Shown here: positions 56,260-64,000 of the stretch, piece by piece
How the letters are laid out: every line of letters starts with the position of its first letter
How positions within the stretch are numbered: the first letter of the stretch is position 1
DNA from: an uncultured Geobacter sp.
GTDB taxonomy: Bacteria > Desulfobacterota > Desulfuromonadia > Geobacterales > CAIOGM01
Reading direction: 5' to 3'
Length of the DNA: 64,000 nt
Assembly (NCBI GenBank): GCA_903857795.1
Contig: CAIOGM010000038.1
Coordinates: 37,195 to 101,194 of the forward strand
Made by a program: the position numbers and the translations under genes
The notes under the pieces: generated by a model
The model's input: only the letters and a program-made list of their open reading frames with translations
Database searches by the model: none
What the model was told of the DNA's origin: nothing

Positions 56260-56285
56260 AAAGCCGGGCGAAAGCCCGGCTTTTT
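56260..56285 (+). terminator. Intrinsic terminator after tRNA-Leu
   Basis: A 10-bp perfect stem (AAAGCCGGGC, GAAA loop, GCCCGGCTTT) ends in a T-run. Confidence 0.9.
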
Positions 56286-56425
56286 GTTGGTTCATGCCTA
56301 TTTATGGGGGTCAGTAAAATCAGTCGGTTACAGTTTAATGAGGTTTGAAGCGTTTCAATACCGTCAACAAATAGTCAACGAGCTTCAACGTGAGACCGTG
56401 CCCTTGTCGCCCAGGACGGGGTCCC

Positions 56426-56653
56426 TTATTTTGTTTGGCAGCGCTCCGCCGCCTCAATGAGTTTCAGGAGGCCCGAGTCCGAAAGCAGCCAACCGTTGCT
56501 CAATGGCTTGTACGCCTGCCCCAGGTTCACCCGGGTGACTGTCGCTTCCGGCATTACTTCCACCATCGGCCCGGAACACGCTATCAAGGCGAGACTCGAC
56601 AGCAGCAACATCACCGACCGCAACGTCCGCCCTACCCTGCATCGTTTTATCAT
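56426..56653 (-). CDS. Phage lipoprotein, candidate o-spanin (Rz1-like)
   Basis: The 75-residue protein begins with a basic N-terminus and a hydrophobic stretch ending in the lipobox Leu-Ile-Ala-Cys (Cys26), so the mature form would be a short outer-membrane lipoprotein of about 50 residues. AGGAGG lies 6 bp before the ATG, inside the overlapping upstream gene. It overlaps that gene out of frame for about 200 bp, the arrangement seen for Rz/Rz1 spanins. It lacks a Pro-rich region common in Rz1. Confidence 0.6.
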   Translation of the reverse strand: MIKRCRVGRTLRSVMLLLSSLALIACSGPMVEVMPEATVTRVNLGQAYKPLSNGWLLSDSGLLKLIEAAERCQTK

Positions 56654-56750
56654 CGGCTGCCTCCTGCTTCTTCGCGGGCGAGCTGTCGAGCCACCACTTG
56701 AGCAGTAGCCCGACAATGCTGATCACGCCGGTTATGACCGTGGTCCACAT
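56454..56750 (-). CDS. Phage membrane protein, candidate i-spanin (Rz-like)
   Basis: The 98-residue protein has an N-terminal membrane segment (about 3-22) followed by a soluble part rich in Ala, Asp and Glu, which would lie in the periplasm. Its ATG overlaps the stop of the holin-like gene (TAATG), so it is translationally coupled. The lipoprotein ORF is nested out of frame within its 3' half. Spanin assignment rests on gene order and topology, not on recognised homology. Confidence 0.55.
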   Translation of the reverse strand: MWTTVITGVISIVGLLLKWWLDSSPAKKQEAADDKTMQGRADVAVGDVAAVESRLDSVFRADGGSNAGSDSHPGEPGAGVQAIEQRLAAFGLGPPETH

Positions 56751-57034
56751 TACGCGGCCGGGATGGTCGGTTGGCGGGATGCCACCGTATAGAGGAAGTG
56801 AAGCGCTCCGTTACTCTTCCATGCCGGGTTAATAGCGAAAATGAAGTCCAGCACTGCAATTAGCAGTCCCCCGACAATGACCTGATTACTCTGCATCCAG
56901 GTGATAATGCCGGTCATGCTTCCGGCAGCGGTTACTGCCGGTACCACGGCAACGGCGGCCGGATCGGCGGCGCCGGCGATGGAGAACATCATGGTGATAA
57001 TTGCGAGGATGATGATACCGAACAGACTTTTCAT
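56750..57034 (-). CDS. Small phage membrane protein, holin candidate
   Basis: The 94-residue protein has an N-terminal hydrophobic segment (about 3-21, possibly a signal peptide ending Ala-Gly-Ala) and a second membrane segment (about 51-70), with an Ala/Val-rich region between. It lies between the lysozyme and the spanin-like pair, where holins are found. AAGGAG precedes the ATG. The preceding 32-codon ORF overlaps its start. Confidence 0.6.
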   Translation of the reverse strand: MKSLFGIIILAIITMMFSIAGAADPAAVAVVPAVTAAGSMTGIITWMQSNQVIVGGLLIAVLDFIFAINPAWKSNGALHFLYTVASRQPTIPAA

Positions 57035-57129
57035 TTCTTTTCTCCTTTTGGTGGTTGTGGCGACTTGCGCAGCCAGTAATGAATGTAGCCAATAACATCG
57101 AATAGTTTATCTAGCAGGGAGTTGCCCAT
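57031..57129 (-). CDS. 32-codon phage ORF overlapping lysozyme and holin-like genes
   Basis: An ATG at 57129 with GAGGGG 5 bp upstream opens a 32-codon frame that ends in TGA overlapping the next ATG (ATGA). It overlaps the lysozyme 3' end by about 19 bp in another frame. The product has an amphipathic or hydrophobic N-terminal half (Leu, Ile, Tyr, Trp) and a basic Pro/Lys tail. Function unknown; the coupling on both sides suggests it is translated. Confidence 0.5.
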   Translation of the reverse strand: MGNSLLDKLFDVIGYIHYWLRKSPQPPKGEKK

Positions 57130-57545
57130 AATTTCCCCTCAGCGTCCCGGCGTTTTTTGAGCCCCTCCATGATCTTCCCTCCGGCATAGCACCATTTCGA
57201 CAGTTCCGCCGGGACCTCCTCGTAATTCCCGGCGTTGAGCTTCTTCAGCAATGTGCTCTTTTCCAGCGCGCCGCCGCCCAGGTTAAAAACAAAACTGACG
57301 AGTGAAGAGAACTGATTATCCGACAGTGGAACGCTCACAGAATGCTCCACCGCTCGCTCCGCCACGATGAGATCGGACATGAGCCGTTGCGCAGCGTCGG
57401 AGCGGGATATGACGAGGCCCGGGAACACACAGTGAGTGCTGCCATACCCAATGGTCCAGGTACCGACACAATCTTTATATGCGACTAACTCGCACCCCTC
57501 GAAAGTCCTTATCAGCTCCATCCCTGCCGGATTTGTACGTCTCAT
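57111..57545 (-). CDS. Phage lysozyme (T4-type endolysin)
   Basis: The 144-residue protein is a GH24-type lysozyme that cleaves peptidoglycan glycan chains. The catalytic residues Glu16, Asp25 and Thr31 are spaced as in T4 lysozyme (FEG, YKDxxGTWTIGYG). No signal peptide or SAR-type hydrophobic anchor is seen at the N-terminus, so it would need a holin for release. It overlaps the upstream gene by 4 bp. Confidence 0.93.
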   Translation of the reverse strand: MRRTNPAGMELIRTFEGCELVAYKDCVGTWTIGYGSTHCVFPGLVISRSDAAQRLMSDLIVAERAVEHSVSVPLSDNQFSSLVSFVFNLGGGALEKSTLLKKLNAGNYEEVPAELSKWCYAGGKIMEGLKKRRDAEGKLWATPC

Positions 57546-57898
57546 TTTTTAACCCTCGAAAAGTGGCATCTGGAATCTGCATGATGGCTAACTGCTTTAA
57601 CAGTAACAAAATGGGTACCATTGGCGTCCAAATTGACCACAGAGGAGTTAAGCCTGACAAGCTCCATTTGAGCGGTGACTAATTGTTGATGGTCATAGAC
57701 TAAATACATTGTGAGAGCCGGGACAACATACAGAACCACCGCACGAGCCCACTGAGTAAGCACGCAATTCTTTTCGACCAGGCGGATTACATCATGGTGG
57801 AGGGCGTCCCATGCTGGCGGCAGGATGAATGTCCCCGGCGGAACAGGGGACCGGCGTTCCGGACCGGTCCACGATGGCTCATCATCGAAGTCTCCCAA
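57542..57898 (-). CDS. Phage protein with one membrane segment
   Basis: This 118-residue protein has a polar, Pro-rich N-terminus (about 1-30) and one membrane segment (about 52-68), then a short soluble tail. The start is TTG with AAGGGGAG 7 bp upstream. It lies between tail and lysis genes, but its role is unknown. Confidence 0.6.
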   Translation of the reverse strand: MGDFDDEPSWTGPERRSPVPPGTFILPPAWDALHHDVIRLVEKNCVLTQWARAVVLYVVPALTMYLVYDHQQLVTAQMELVRLNSSVVNLDANGTHFVTVKAVSHHADSRCHFSRVKK

Positions 57899-57912
57899 GG
57901 TTCAACTCCCCT

Positions 57913-60276
57913 TTAGACCATCACGGTCAATTTGATCCTGTCCATGGCATCGATGCTCCCTGGCTGGATCCCTACACTCACCACCATCCCTGACCGGCCA
58001 TCGGGTAGGGTTACGTGGTCGCCGAACTCCAACCCCAACTGATCCAAGTAGACCGTGACGTAGACGTAGGTTCTGCGAGTAGAAAACTGTGCCAGCAGGC
58101 TATTAGCCATAGATCCCGCTGTCCCGGAGTCGCCGATGAAGTCGCACTGGAACAATGTGTCCTTGGATTGAACTCCATAGCGGGAGATAGAGCCAGCGTC
58201 CTTGACCGCGACCACCGCGCCGTAGGGCTCTCCGCCGGAATTGCTGAGGTCCCGGTTATATTTCAGTGCGATGGAATTGATTATCTGGGTGATAGGCGCT
58301 CGCGCCCATTGCAGTAGTTGCTTGCCCCCCTCGGTCGCCACTGCCGAGATCGTGCGGGAGCTCCCGGATCCGGAGCGCGACATAAATGATGCACTGGAAC
58401 CGCTGCCGACCCGGCAAAAGCAATTACTCTGCAGCGCCACGGTATTCAGCCAGGTGAGTTGGCTGACCGGGGAGAGGAGAGCGCCATTGAGGGTAAGTCC
58501 GGAATAGCCGGGAGCGACAGTATCGCAATAAATAGCGTCGGCGATCATGGTGTTGGCCGCACTGTCGCCGGAGATAGTTACGACTCCGGATTTAGTGATA
58601 CTCCCGACGGTTAGGGTTGGGTTTCCGCTCTGGGCGGATGTTGACGATGCGACATCTACCGTACTGCCTGGGGTTTTCGTGACGCCGGTCGCGGTACTAA
58701 AACCCAGGGCCGCGGTGCCGTATTCGACCTCGTAAAATACTTCATAAATCAGGCAAGTTGCCGACCCAGATGCAGTATTGTCGAATTGTATCGTAATTTG
58801 CTCCGTTATATCGGCAAACGAGAGCAGGGTAAACCAGCCCGTATATGCGGTCGTAGTTGTTAAGCTGGTTAAAGGGTACGTGCCTGTATACCCAGGATAT
58901 GCCAGAGCAAAACGGTTATACTGGTAAGCCCCAGCTAAAGCCCTATAGGTAATTCCCCCGCGGATGCGTAAGGGTTGATTGGATGTTGATACCGCCGCAT
59001 TCCGACGGAATACCACACTGTTAGCGGCCCCCGTCAGACTGGACCCATAAGTTGTAGAGTTCCCGTCTACGGTATTCCCCAGAGAGACCCACGATCCCGA
59101 GGAGAGTGTTGCCGCGTCCAGTAGTATCGTCATTGTCCCGGTCACCGCGGCCGGATGATTATGGCTCCCCTGTTCGACCTGGATAGTATCGACCAGACTC
59201 ACTAGTGTCGAAACCGCCAGACTCCCCGCATCCACTCCCCATCCTGTCGCCGTGAGGGTTAGCCCCGTCGTATTCGCGACCAACTGCCGGGCGTCGCTCA
59301 GGCTGACCTTCCCCGGTATCGTCACGCAGGCATAGCCGAACCAGGTCGGATGGACACTTCCACCCTGCCCGGTGTATTTCACTATCCCCGGTATGGCCGA
59401 AAAATTAATCAGCCGGGAGCCGATCTTCCCCCAAATCGCCCCAATAGATGACACTGGGTGACCGGCCAGCAGATACGTGTAATTCGCCTGATACTTCATT
59501 ACCGCCGCGCCCAGGGCATGGGTGGTGATCAGTGTCGAGTTGAATCCCCGGGTGCAACCGGTTAATCTGTCCCCGGTTTTGCCCCCGACCTTGATCTGTT
59601 CCTGGTCGATCAGGATGACGCTACCGGCCACAATATGAGAGGCATCGGATACATCAAAGGCAAGATCTCCGACGATGATTTCCGTCAGGGTTGTGCTTGG
59701 GCCGGCATCCACTGCCAGAGTGGGGACTTTCGCCACCGTGCCGTAGACTATCGGCAGCATCTTTCCCACGTCGCCGGGATCGATGTTCGGAAAAGCGCTG
59801 GCATCGGCGATGATCCCCAGGGATCCATTGAGCCGGTAGGTGTCATCCTCCAGATCCAGCCGGACAGAGTACGCATCGCCCGAGAAATCTTTCACCCTGC
59901 CGATGAAAAAGCTGATTGGAGGATCGGTCGTCGCGTTCAGATCCCGATACCACAACCAGAGAGTGGCGGCGCCCGACTCCAGATCCAAGAGCGCCAGGTT
60001 CGCCATGTTGGGCGAGGCGTCGGGATCGACCACACAGGTGACGGAGAAATCGGCGACCCGTACCTCGTTGGTCTCCCCGGTCACCTGCTCGGATAACTCC
60101 CCCCAGCTCGATACCCACGCCTTAGTCGTGATCCCGCCGTTCCATGAGGGGATGGTGACGGCGACATCCGACAGATAGTACGTGGTCCCTGCCGCCGATA
60201 TGGAGAGGATCCAGAGCGGTTGGGCGCCCCGCTTCTTCGCCACTGCCGCGGCGAATCCTGTGCTAAAGGTCTTCAC
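57913..60276 (-). CDS. Large phage tail/baseplate protein
   Basis: The 787-residue protein is likely a tail-tip or baseplate structural protein. It is rich in Gly, Ser, Thr and beta-type segments, contains a CTRGFNST motif near residue 240, and lies downstream of the tape measure and tail genes. No enzymatic motif is visible. The ATG overlaps the stop of the 63-residue gene. Confidence 0.65.
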   Translation of the reverse strand: MKTFSTGFAAAVAKKRGAQPLWILSISAAGTTYYLSDVAVTIPSWNGGITTKAWVSSWGELSEQVTGETNEVRVADFSVTCVVDPDASPNMANLALLDLESGAATLWLWYRDLNATTDPPISFFIGRVKDFSGDAYSVRLDLEDDTYRLNGSLGIIADASAFPNIDPGDVGKMLPIVYGTVAKVPTLAVDAGPSTTLTEIIVGDLAFDVSDASHIVAGSVILIDQEQIKVGGKTGDRLTGCTRGFNSTLITTHALGAAVMKYQANYTYLLAGHPVSSIGAIWGKIGSRLINFSAIPGIVKYTGQGGSVHPTWFGYACVTIPGKVSLSDARQLVANTTGLTLTATGWGVDAGSLAVSTLVSLVDTIQVEQGSHNHPAAVTGTMTILLDAATLSSGSWVSLGNTVDGNSTTYGSSLTGAANSVVFRRNAAVSTSNQPLRIRGGITYRALAGAYQYNRFALAYPGYTGTYPLTSLTTTTAYTGWFTLLSFADITEQITIQFDNTASGSATCLIYEVFYEVEYGTAALGFSTATGVTKTPGSTVDVASSTSAQSGNPTLTVGSITKSGVVTISGDSAANTMIADAIYCDTVAPGYSGLTLNGALLSPVSQLTWLNTVALQSNCFCRVGSGSSASFMSRSGSGSSRTISAVATEGGKQLLQWARAPITQIINSIALKYNRDLSNSGGEPYGAVVAVKDAGSISRYGVQSKDTLFQCDFIGDSGTAGSMANSLLAQFSTRRTYVYVTVYLDQLGLEFGDHVTLPDGRSGMVVSVGIQPGSIDAMDRIKLTVMV

Positions 60277-60464
60277 TCTTTGGGCGCCTTGAGCGCGAAG
60301 CCATTGCAGACCAGCACGATGATCCCATCACCGGGAGACGCCAGGGTAAGCGGGTCGCTGTTCAGGTGGTTGACCAGCGGCGAAAGATCGGCATACAGCA
60401 CGTTGCGGTCTTCACAGGTCGCCTTGTACCCGCAATTTGAACACCTGGCGTCAACAGTCCACAT
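60273..60464 (-). CDS. Small phage protein with Cys motif
   Basis: The 63-residue protein has CSNC and a further Cys at position 17 near its N-terminus, which could bind metal. AAGGAG precedes the ATG. The stop overlaps the start of the large tail gene by 4 bp. Function unknown. Confidence 0.6.
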   Translation of the reverse strand: MWTVDARCSNCGYKATCEDRNVLYADLSPLVNHLNSDPLTLASPGDGIIVLVCNGFALKAPKE

Positions 60465-60486
60465 GGGTATGCTCCTTGTGCGTAAG

Positions 60487-60894
60487 TTAGAGAGTCTCTT
60501 CCAGTTGCATGTCGACCTGAAACCAGGCGGGCCCGGTCTGCCGCCAGTGCCAGGCAGTGAGTCTCACCGTATGGGCCACCGCGGCCGAATCGGTCCAGGT
60601 GAATTTAGTCCGCGCGCCGGCCACGGTGGTATAAAGGAATGTTCGGAGCGCCGCCAGCTCCGCCGCGGTCACCCGGGGGAAGGTCAGCACCACCGGCCGA
60701 ACCGTCACTGCGGAGCGGTCTACCACGTAGCGGTTCCCGAGTGAATCCACGGCGGTTGTCTGGAAGAGCCGGGTATCGGCGGCAAAGGGCCGACTCGGCG
60801 CCCGGACCAGCGTGGCCGATGCCGCGCCGCAGCTGAAGACGGTGGCAGAGATTGCGGTGGCGGCTTCTTCTCCTCCAATGATCTCGTCGGCCAT
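60487..60894 (-). CDS. Phage tail-associated protein
   Basis: The 135-residue protein shares a segment, ALRTFLYTTVAGARTKFTWTD, with the C-terminal half of the preceding gene product (ALRTFFQTTAKGMTELFTLID). The ATG overlaps the stop of that gene (TGATG). Likely a tail component; exact role unknown. Confidence 0.6.
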   Translation of the reverse strand: MADEIIGGEEAATAISATVFSCGAASATLVRAPSRPFAADTRLFQTTAVDSLGNRYVVDRSAVTVRPVVLTFPRVTAAELAALRTFLYTTVAGARTKFTWTDSAAVAHTVRLTAWHWRQTGPAWFQVDMQLEETL

Positions 60895-61670
60895 CAGAGC
60901 ACCCGGCGCAGAGAGCACGTCACCGCGTAACGCAGCGGGGCACTCTCGGTGATGCCCAGGGTGGGCTCGGCGAAGCAGACCTGATATGAGGTCAGGGACC
61001 AGGGGTCAATCAGGGTGAACAGTTCCGTCATCCCCTTGGCCGTGGTCTGGAAAAAGGTGCGCAGCGCCGTGACATCGGTCAGGCTCATCCCGGACCACGC
61101 CAGGGTGATCAGCTCTTCAGATACTTCCGGATCGAAGGCATAAGTCACCCCGCCGGCCGTCCGGTCCGCTGCCTGTTCCAGGTGCGCCGCTACCTGGGGG
61201 CGGGCCGGGTTGCGCAGTGGGGCAAAATAGCCGGCGGTATGAGAGAGGGTCAGGATCGGGCTCGGTACCGCCATGCTGAACCCCGCCGAGGTCTCTGTGT
61301 ACTCTCCGGAGACGGCTGAATCGTAGATGGTCACCCACGTCACGCCATCAGCGGAAACCTCGGTCCGGGTGGCGTGATACTTACGGGCGTCGGACCAGTA
61401 ATGCCAGACCATGACCTTGGCAATGTCTGCCCGGAGCGAACCCAGGTCTACCCTGACCCACTGCAGACCGGAACCGGGGGCGAACATGTCGCCCGAAGCG
61501 GTATTTCCGTTGGTGATGGTGGCGGATCCGGCCCCGATGATGGAGGTGGTGGCGCAGCCGAGAGCGGCGTTGGTGCCGGTCAGGGTGATAGCCTCAATCT
61601 CCGCCCAGTGATTGTTGATGGATATCGTGTTGCCGTTGCACCAGTCACGGATATAGCGAATCGGCATCAT
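60894..61670 (-). CDS. Phage tail protein with discoidin-like N-terminus
   Basis: The 258-residue protein has an N-terminal half (about 1-135) resembling a galactose-binding/F5-8-type beta-sandwich (WVRVDLGSLRADIAKVMVWHYW) and a C-terminal half paralogous to the next gene. It may contact the host surface as part of the tail tip. The start overlaps the tape measure stop by 4 bp. Confidence 0.65.
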   Translation of the reverse strand: MMPIRYIRDWCNGNTISINNHWAEIEAITLTGTNAALGCATTSIIGAGSATITNGNTASGDMFAPGSGLQWVRVDLGSLRADIAKVMVWHYWSDARKYHATRTEVSADGVTWVTIYDSAVSGEYTETSAGFSMAVPSPILTLSHTAGYFAPLRNPARPQVAAHLEQAADRTAGGVTYAFDPEVSEELITLAWSGMSLTDVTALRTFFQTTAKGMTELFTLIDPWSLTSYQVCFAEPTLGITESAPLRYAVTCSLRRVL

Positions 61671-64000
61671 GCGCGGTACCTCGTCGCCAATTGCTGCAAC
61701 TCACCGTAAAGCTGACGGGCCAGGGTTTTCGGGTCGGTGGTGGTGCCGACGTTGACGGTGAGCCCGCCGACGTTGATGGTGACTCCGTTGCCCTGTAATC
61801 CAGCCTGAATTTTAGCCGTTCCGGAGGTGACTGAACTTTGAGCTAGAGGCGAGGTCGCGGGTGCTACAGGCGTAATACTGGGGACGAACGCCGGAGCGGC
61901 GTTCTGTGCAGCGTACTGCGGAGCGGCGTAAGTTGCTAACGGTTTACCGTCTGACGAGGATGGCTTGTAATCAGGACTTGTGAAATATGATCTTTGACTA
62001 GGGGTGAGCGCGCTGGAATATTGCAAATTTTTCTTATACTGGAGAGCATAGTAAGTGTAGTCTTTGACATTTAGGTTCCCAGTTTTCCATGCTCCGCTCG
62101 CGTCTTGGTACCATAACCCGTCCAAAGTTTGTGTCTTCATCGGATCATTATAGTCATGAACATTGGTTGACATCTTCTCGCCCGACCGTCCCATCCATTC
62201 TATCCATCCATCAAGAGACGCATTCTGCGCAGATACTGCCTTGTTCTGCGCCGCCGGTATGATCCGCTCTCCCTTGTGAAGAAATGCGTATCCGTCACCG
62301 GGAAACGAGTCGGTACCGACGGCAAAGGAACCGAAATACGGCGCATTGACAGAGACAAAGGGTGAATTGGGGCTAGTGTATGAGCTCGATGATCCAGATG
62401 ATGCCTGTGGAGCGGAGGAGCCGCCAGAGGTCAATTGAGCGTTGGTAACATAGCCGTTCTGGATCTGACCGCTGTTTTTATTGACATAGGCGGCATCGTA
62501 TCCGCCTTTACTGCCGTCCTCGTTGACCTTATCTTTATTCCAAACATACGAGACGCCCACCGTATTCCCCGTCAATAAGGCCTTCCGCTCCTGCAGAGCG
62601 ATATCGTCCCGCAGCCTCTGGTTAAGCGTATCCTGCAGGCTGATCATCTTGTTCAGAGAGGCGATAGCCGGATCGTCGGCCAGCTTACGCGCAGCTTGCA
62701 ACATCACGGTCAGCTTGATCTGCGCCTCGGTGCCGTCGGCCAACTGCTTGTTGAGCTTGACGGACTCGTCATCCATCCCCAGTTCTTTGGCCATCTGTTC
62801 GGCATATTTCGGCCAGAGCTGATTGACGCTCTTGTCCATCTGCTCGATCTCTTTGGCGTGTTGCTCGATGGCCTTTGCATCCTGCTCAAGCTGTTTTTCC
62901 TTGGTGTCGCTCTCCTTCTTCTCCGCGTCGTTCAACTCCCTGACGATGTCGGTCCGCTTTTTGGACTGATCCATCAGGAGCTTCTCTTTATCGCCCTTCA
63001 CCCGCTCGATCTCGGTTTCAATCCCCAACTGCTTGGTCCGGTCGGTCTCGGCGGCCATCTCCGACCGCAATCCGACCAGCCGGAGATCGAGGTTTGTCTC
63101 TTGCGCCTGGGTCTCCCAGGTGAGCAGCTGCAGTTTGTAGGTATAGTAGTCGTAGGCCGATGCGGTTCCGGCGTCGTAGCGGGATTTTTCCAGGGCCAGG
63201 TACGCCCCGGACATCCCCTGGTACCGGCTGAGGATATTGGCGTTTTTCGTATCTTCCAGCTTGATGACAGCGTTGTTGTAGGCCTGCTGTTCGGCCAGAG
63301 CTTTCTGCCGTTCGGCGTCAGTCATGCCCACACTGCGGGAGAGGTCTGGACCTGCCGTCTTCGCATTACGGCGCGCCATGACTGCATCATAGGCCGCCTG
63401 GGACTCCTTGTCTCTCTGGAGCTCCTTTTCGTACTGCTGTTTCCCGGAGAGGTCGAACGTCTGGTCGATGGCATTGCCAACGGCCAATCCTGCGAGTGCC
63501 GCCAACCCCACGAGACCAGTGGTCCCGGTGGCGGCGACACTCACGGCTTTCAGCGCTATCGTCAATCTCCCCAGGTTGGCAAGAACCTCCGCCGTCCCGA
63601 CAGCGACAATGGAAGCCTTAACCAAGTCCATATGCTCGGCTACACCGCTCATCCCCTTGGCGATTTCCGCCATGATCGGCATGACTGTCGCGCCGAGAGA
63701 GATCTTCAGGCTCTCTCCCGCCAATCCCAGCTCATTCATGGCCAACTTGTAGCGCTTGGCCGCCTCGGCCCCGTCCTTGTCGATGATCAGCCCCAAGGCG
63801 CTGGCCGATTCGGCGGCCTTGTCCATAACACCTGGCGTCAGTTTCATCAGCTGCTGCACGTCTTGCCAGGATCTGCCGAAGATCTCGTTGGCCATGACGT
63901 TGCGCTCGGTGCCGCTCCCCAGACGACTCAACGCCGCCATGACGTCAGACATGATAGCCGGGGTGGAGCGCAGGTTGCCGGAGGAGTCGCGGACGGAGAC
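61667..64000 (-). CDS. Phage tail tape measure protein, N-terminus beyond window
   Basis: The frame is open to the window edge (at least 777 codons). The visible N-terminal part has SDVMAALSRLGSGTERNVMANEIFGRSW, typical of tape measure proteins, followed by a hydrophobic stretch with several Gly/Ala-rich membrane-like segments, long coiled-coil regions rich in Lys/Glu/Gln (about 300-470 from the last ATG), and a Ser/Ala/Pro-rich C-terminal region. It sets tail length and spans the tail tube. Confidence 0.88.
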   Translation of the reverse strand, partial: VSVRDSSGNLRSTPAIMSDVMAALSRLGSGTERNVMANEIFGRSWQDVQQLMKLTPGVMDKAAESASALGLIIDKDGAEAAKRYKLAMNELGLAGESLKISLGATVMPIMAEIAKGMSGVAEHMDLVKASIVAVGTAEVLANLGRLTIALKAVSVAATGTTGLVGLAALAGLAVGNAIDQTFDLSGKQQYEKELQRDKESQAAYDAVMARRNAKTAGPDLSRSVGMTDAERQKALAEQQAYNNAVIKLEDTKNANILSRYQGMSGAYLALEKSRYDAGTASAYDYYTYKLQLLTWETQAQETNLDLRLVGLRSEMAAETDRTKQLGIETEIERVKGDKEKLLMDQSKKRTDIVRELNDAEKKESDTKEKQLEQDAKAIEQHAKEIEQMDKSVNQLWPKYAEQMAKELGMDDESVKLNKQLADGTEAQIKLTVMLQAARKLADDPAIASLNKMISLQDTLNQRLRDDIALQERKALLTGNTVGVSYVWNKDKVNEDGSKGGYDAAYVNKNSGQIQNGYVTNAQLTSGGSSAPQASSGSSSSYTSPNSPFVSVNAPYFGSFAVGTDSFPGDGYAFLHKGERIIPAAQNKAVSAQNASLDGWIEWMGRSGEKMSTNVHDYNDPMKTQTLDGLWYQDASGAWKTGNLNVKDYTYYALQYKKNLQYSSALTPSQRSYFTSPDYKPSSSDGKPLATYAAPQYAAQNAAPAFVPSITPVAPATSPLAQSSVTSGTAKIQAGLQGNGVTINVGGLTVNVGTTTDPKTLARQLYGELQQLATRYRA

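Larger units (their letters stand above)
56286..64000 (-). mobile_element. Prophage, lysis and tail region, adjoining tRNA-Leu
   Basis: All genes from about 56426 to the window end are on the minus strand and phage-like: tape measure, tail proteins, a lysozyme and a lysis cassette. Overlapping starts and stops are frequent. The prophage probably sits at the 3' end of tRNA-Leu, a common attachment site, but the second att copy and the integrase lie outside the window. The gap 56286-56425 shows no ORF with a ribosome site. Confidence 0.85.

Noticed and set aside
56886..57098. A minus-strand frame beginning with a lipoprotein-like start
   Set aside because: No ribosome site; most of it is a shifted-frame reading of the holin-like gene with a His/Arg-rich product. 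The 32-codon ORF in another frame is better supported.

Overview
The window looks like a chromosomal segment of a Gram-negative, GC-rich anaerobe of the Geobacter group (Desulfuromonadia). This is inferred from gene content: an MglA/MglB pair, the anaerobic (Cbi) cobalamin route, a tetraheme c-type cytochrome, an acetate-type sodium symporter with its small subunit, an LpxL-type acyltransferase, and a complete division/cell-wall cluster. No species can be fixed from the sequence alone.

Layout. 1-2014 (-) is the N-terminal part of a large exported protein with four 77-residue MBG-like repeats. 2483-3600 (-) is mglB-mglA. 3794-8120 (+) holds an RlmI-like methyltransferase and gatA-gatB (no gatC here). 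8117-13137 is a tightly packed cobalamin operon: cbiX, cbiC, cbiD, cbiET, cbiL, cbiF. 13378-31937 is a full dcw cluster with its own sigma70 promoter, MraZ boxes and a terminator after ftsZ: mraZ, rsmH, ftsL, ftsI, murE, murF, mraY, murD, ftsW, murG, an orphan nucleotidyltransferase, murC, murB, ddl, ftsQ, ftsA, ftsZ. It builds lipid II precursors and assembles the divisome.

31991-38631 holds a radical SAM protein, an LpxL-like acyltransferase, a two-subunit solute:sodium symporter, a degenerate DUF294 protein and a TIM-barrel isomerase-like protein. 38714-44383 holds a universal stress protein, an IclR regulator with a clear promoter and operator, a tetraheme cytochrome, an M16 peptidase, uppP and radC. 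44575-48969 is a small island of two unrecognised envelope proteins and a GspE/PilB-type ATPase gene split by an in-frame TAG. 49063-56128 is an aromatic amino acid and housekeeping block: pheA, tyrA, aroA, cmk, ispH, rpsA, ihfB.

From tRNA-Leu(TAA) at 56149-56235 to the window end, all genes are on the minus strand and belong to a prophage: tape measure, tail proteins, a lysozyme and a compact lysis cassette. The cassette includes a 32-codon ORF and two ORFs overlapping out of frame that resemble a spanin pair.

The most unusual features are: tandem heptanucleotide repeats of three different sequences at four sites, two of them inside the essential-type genes cbiD and murG with reading frame kept; the in-frame TAG in the secretion ATPase; the orphan MNT gene inside the dcw cluster; a duplicated FtsZ C-terminal peptide; and the overlapping prophage lysis genes.
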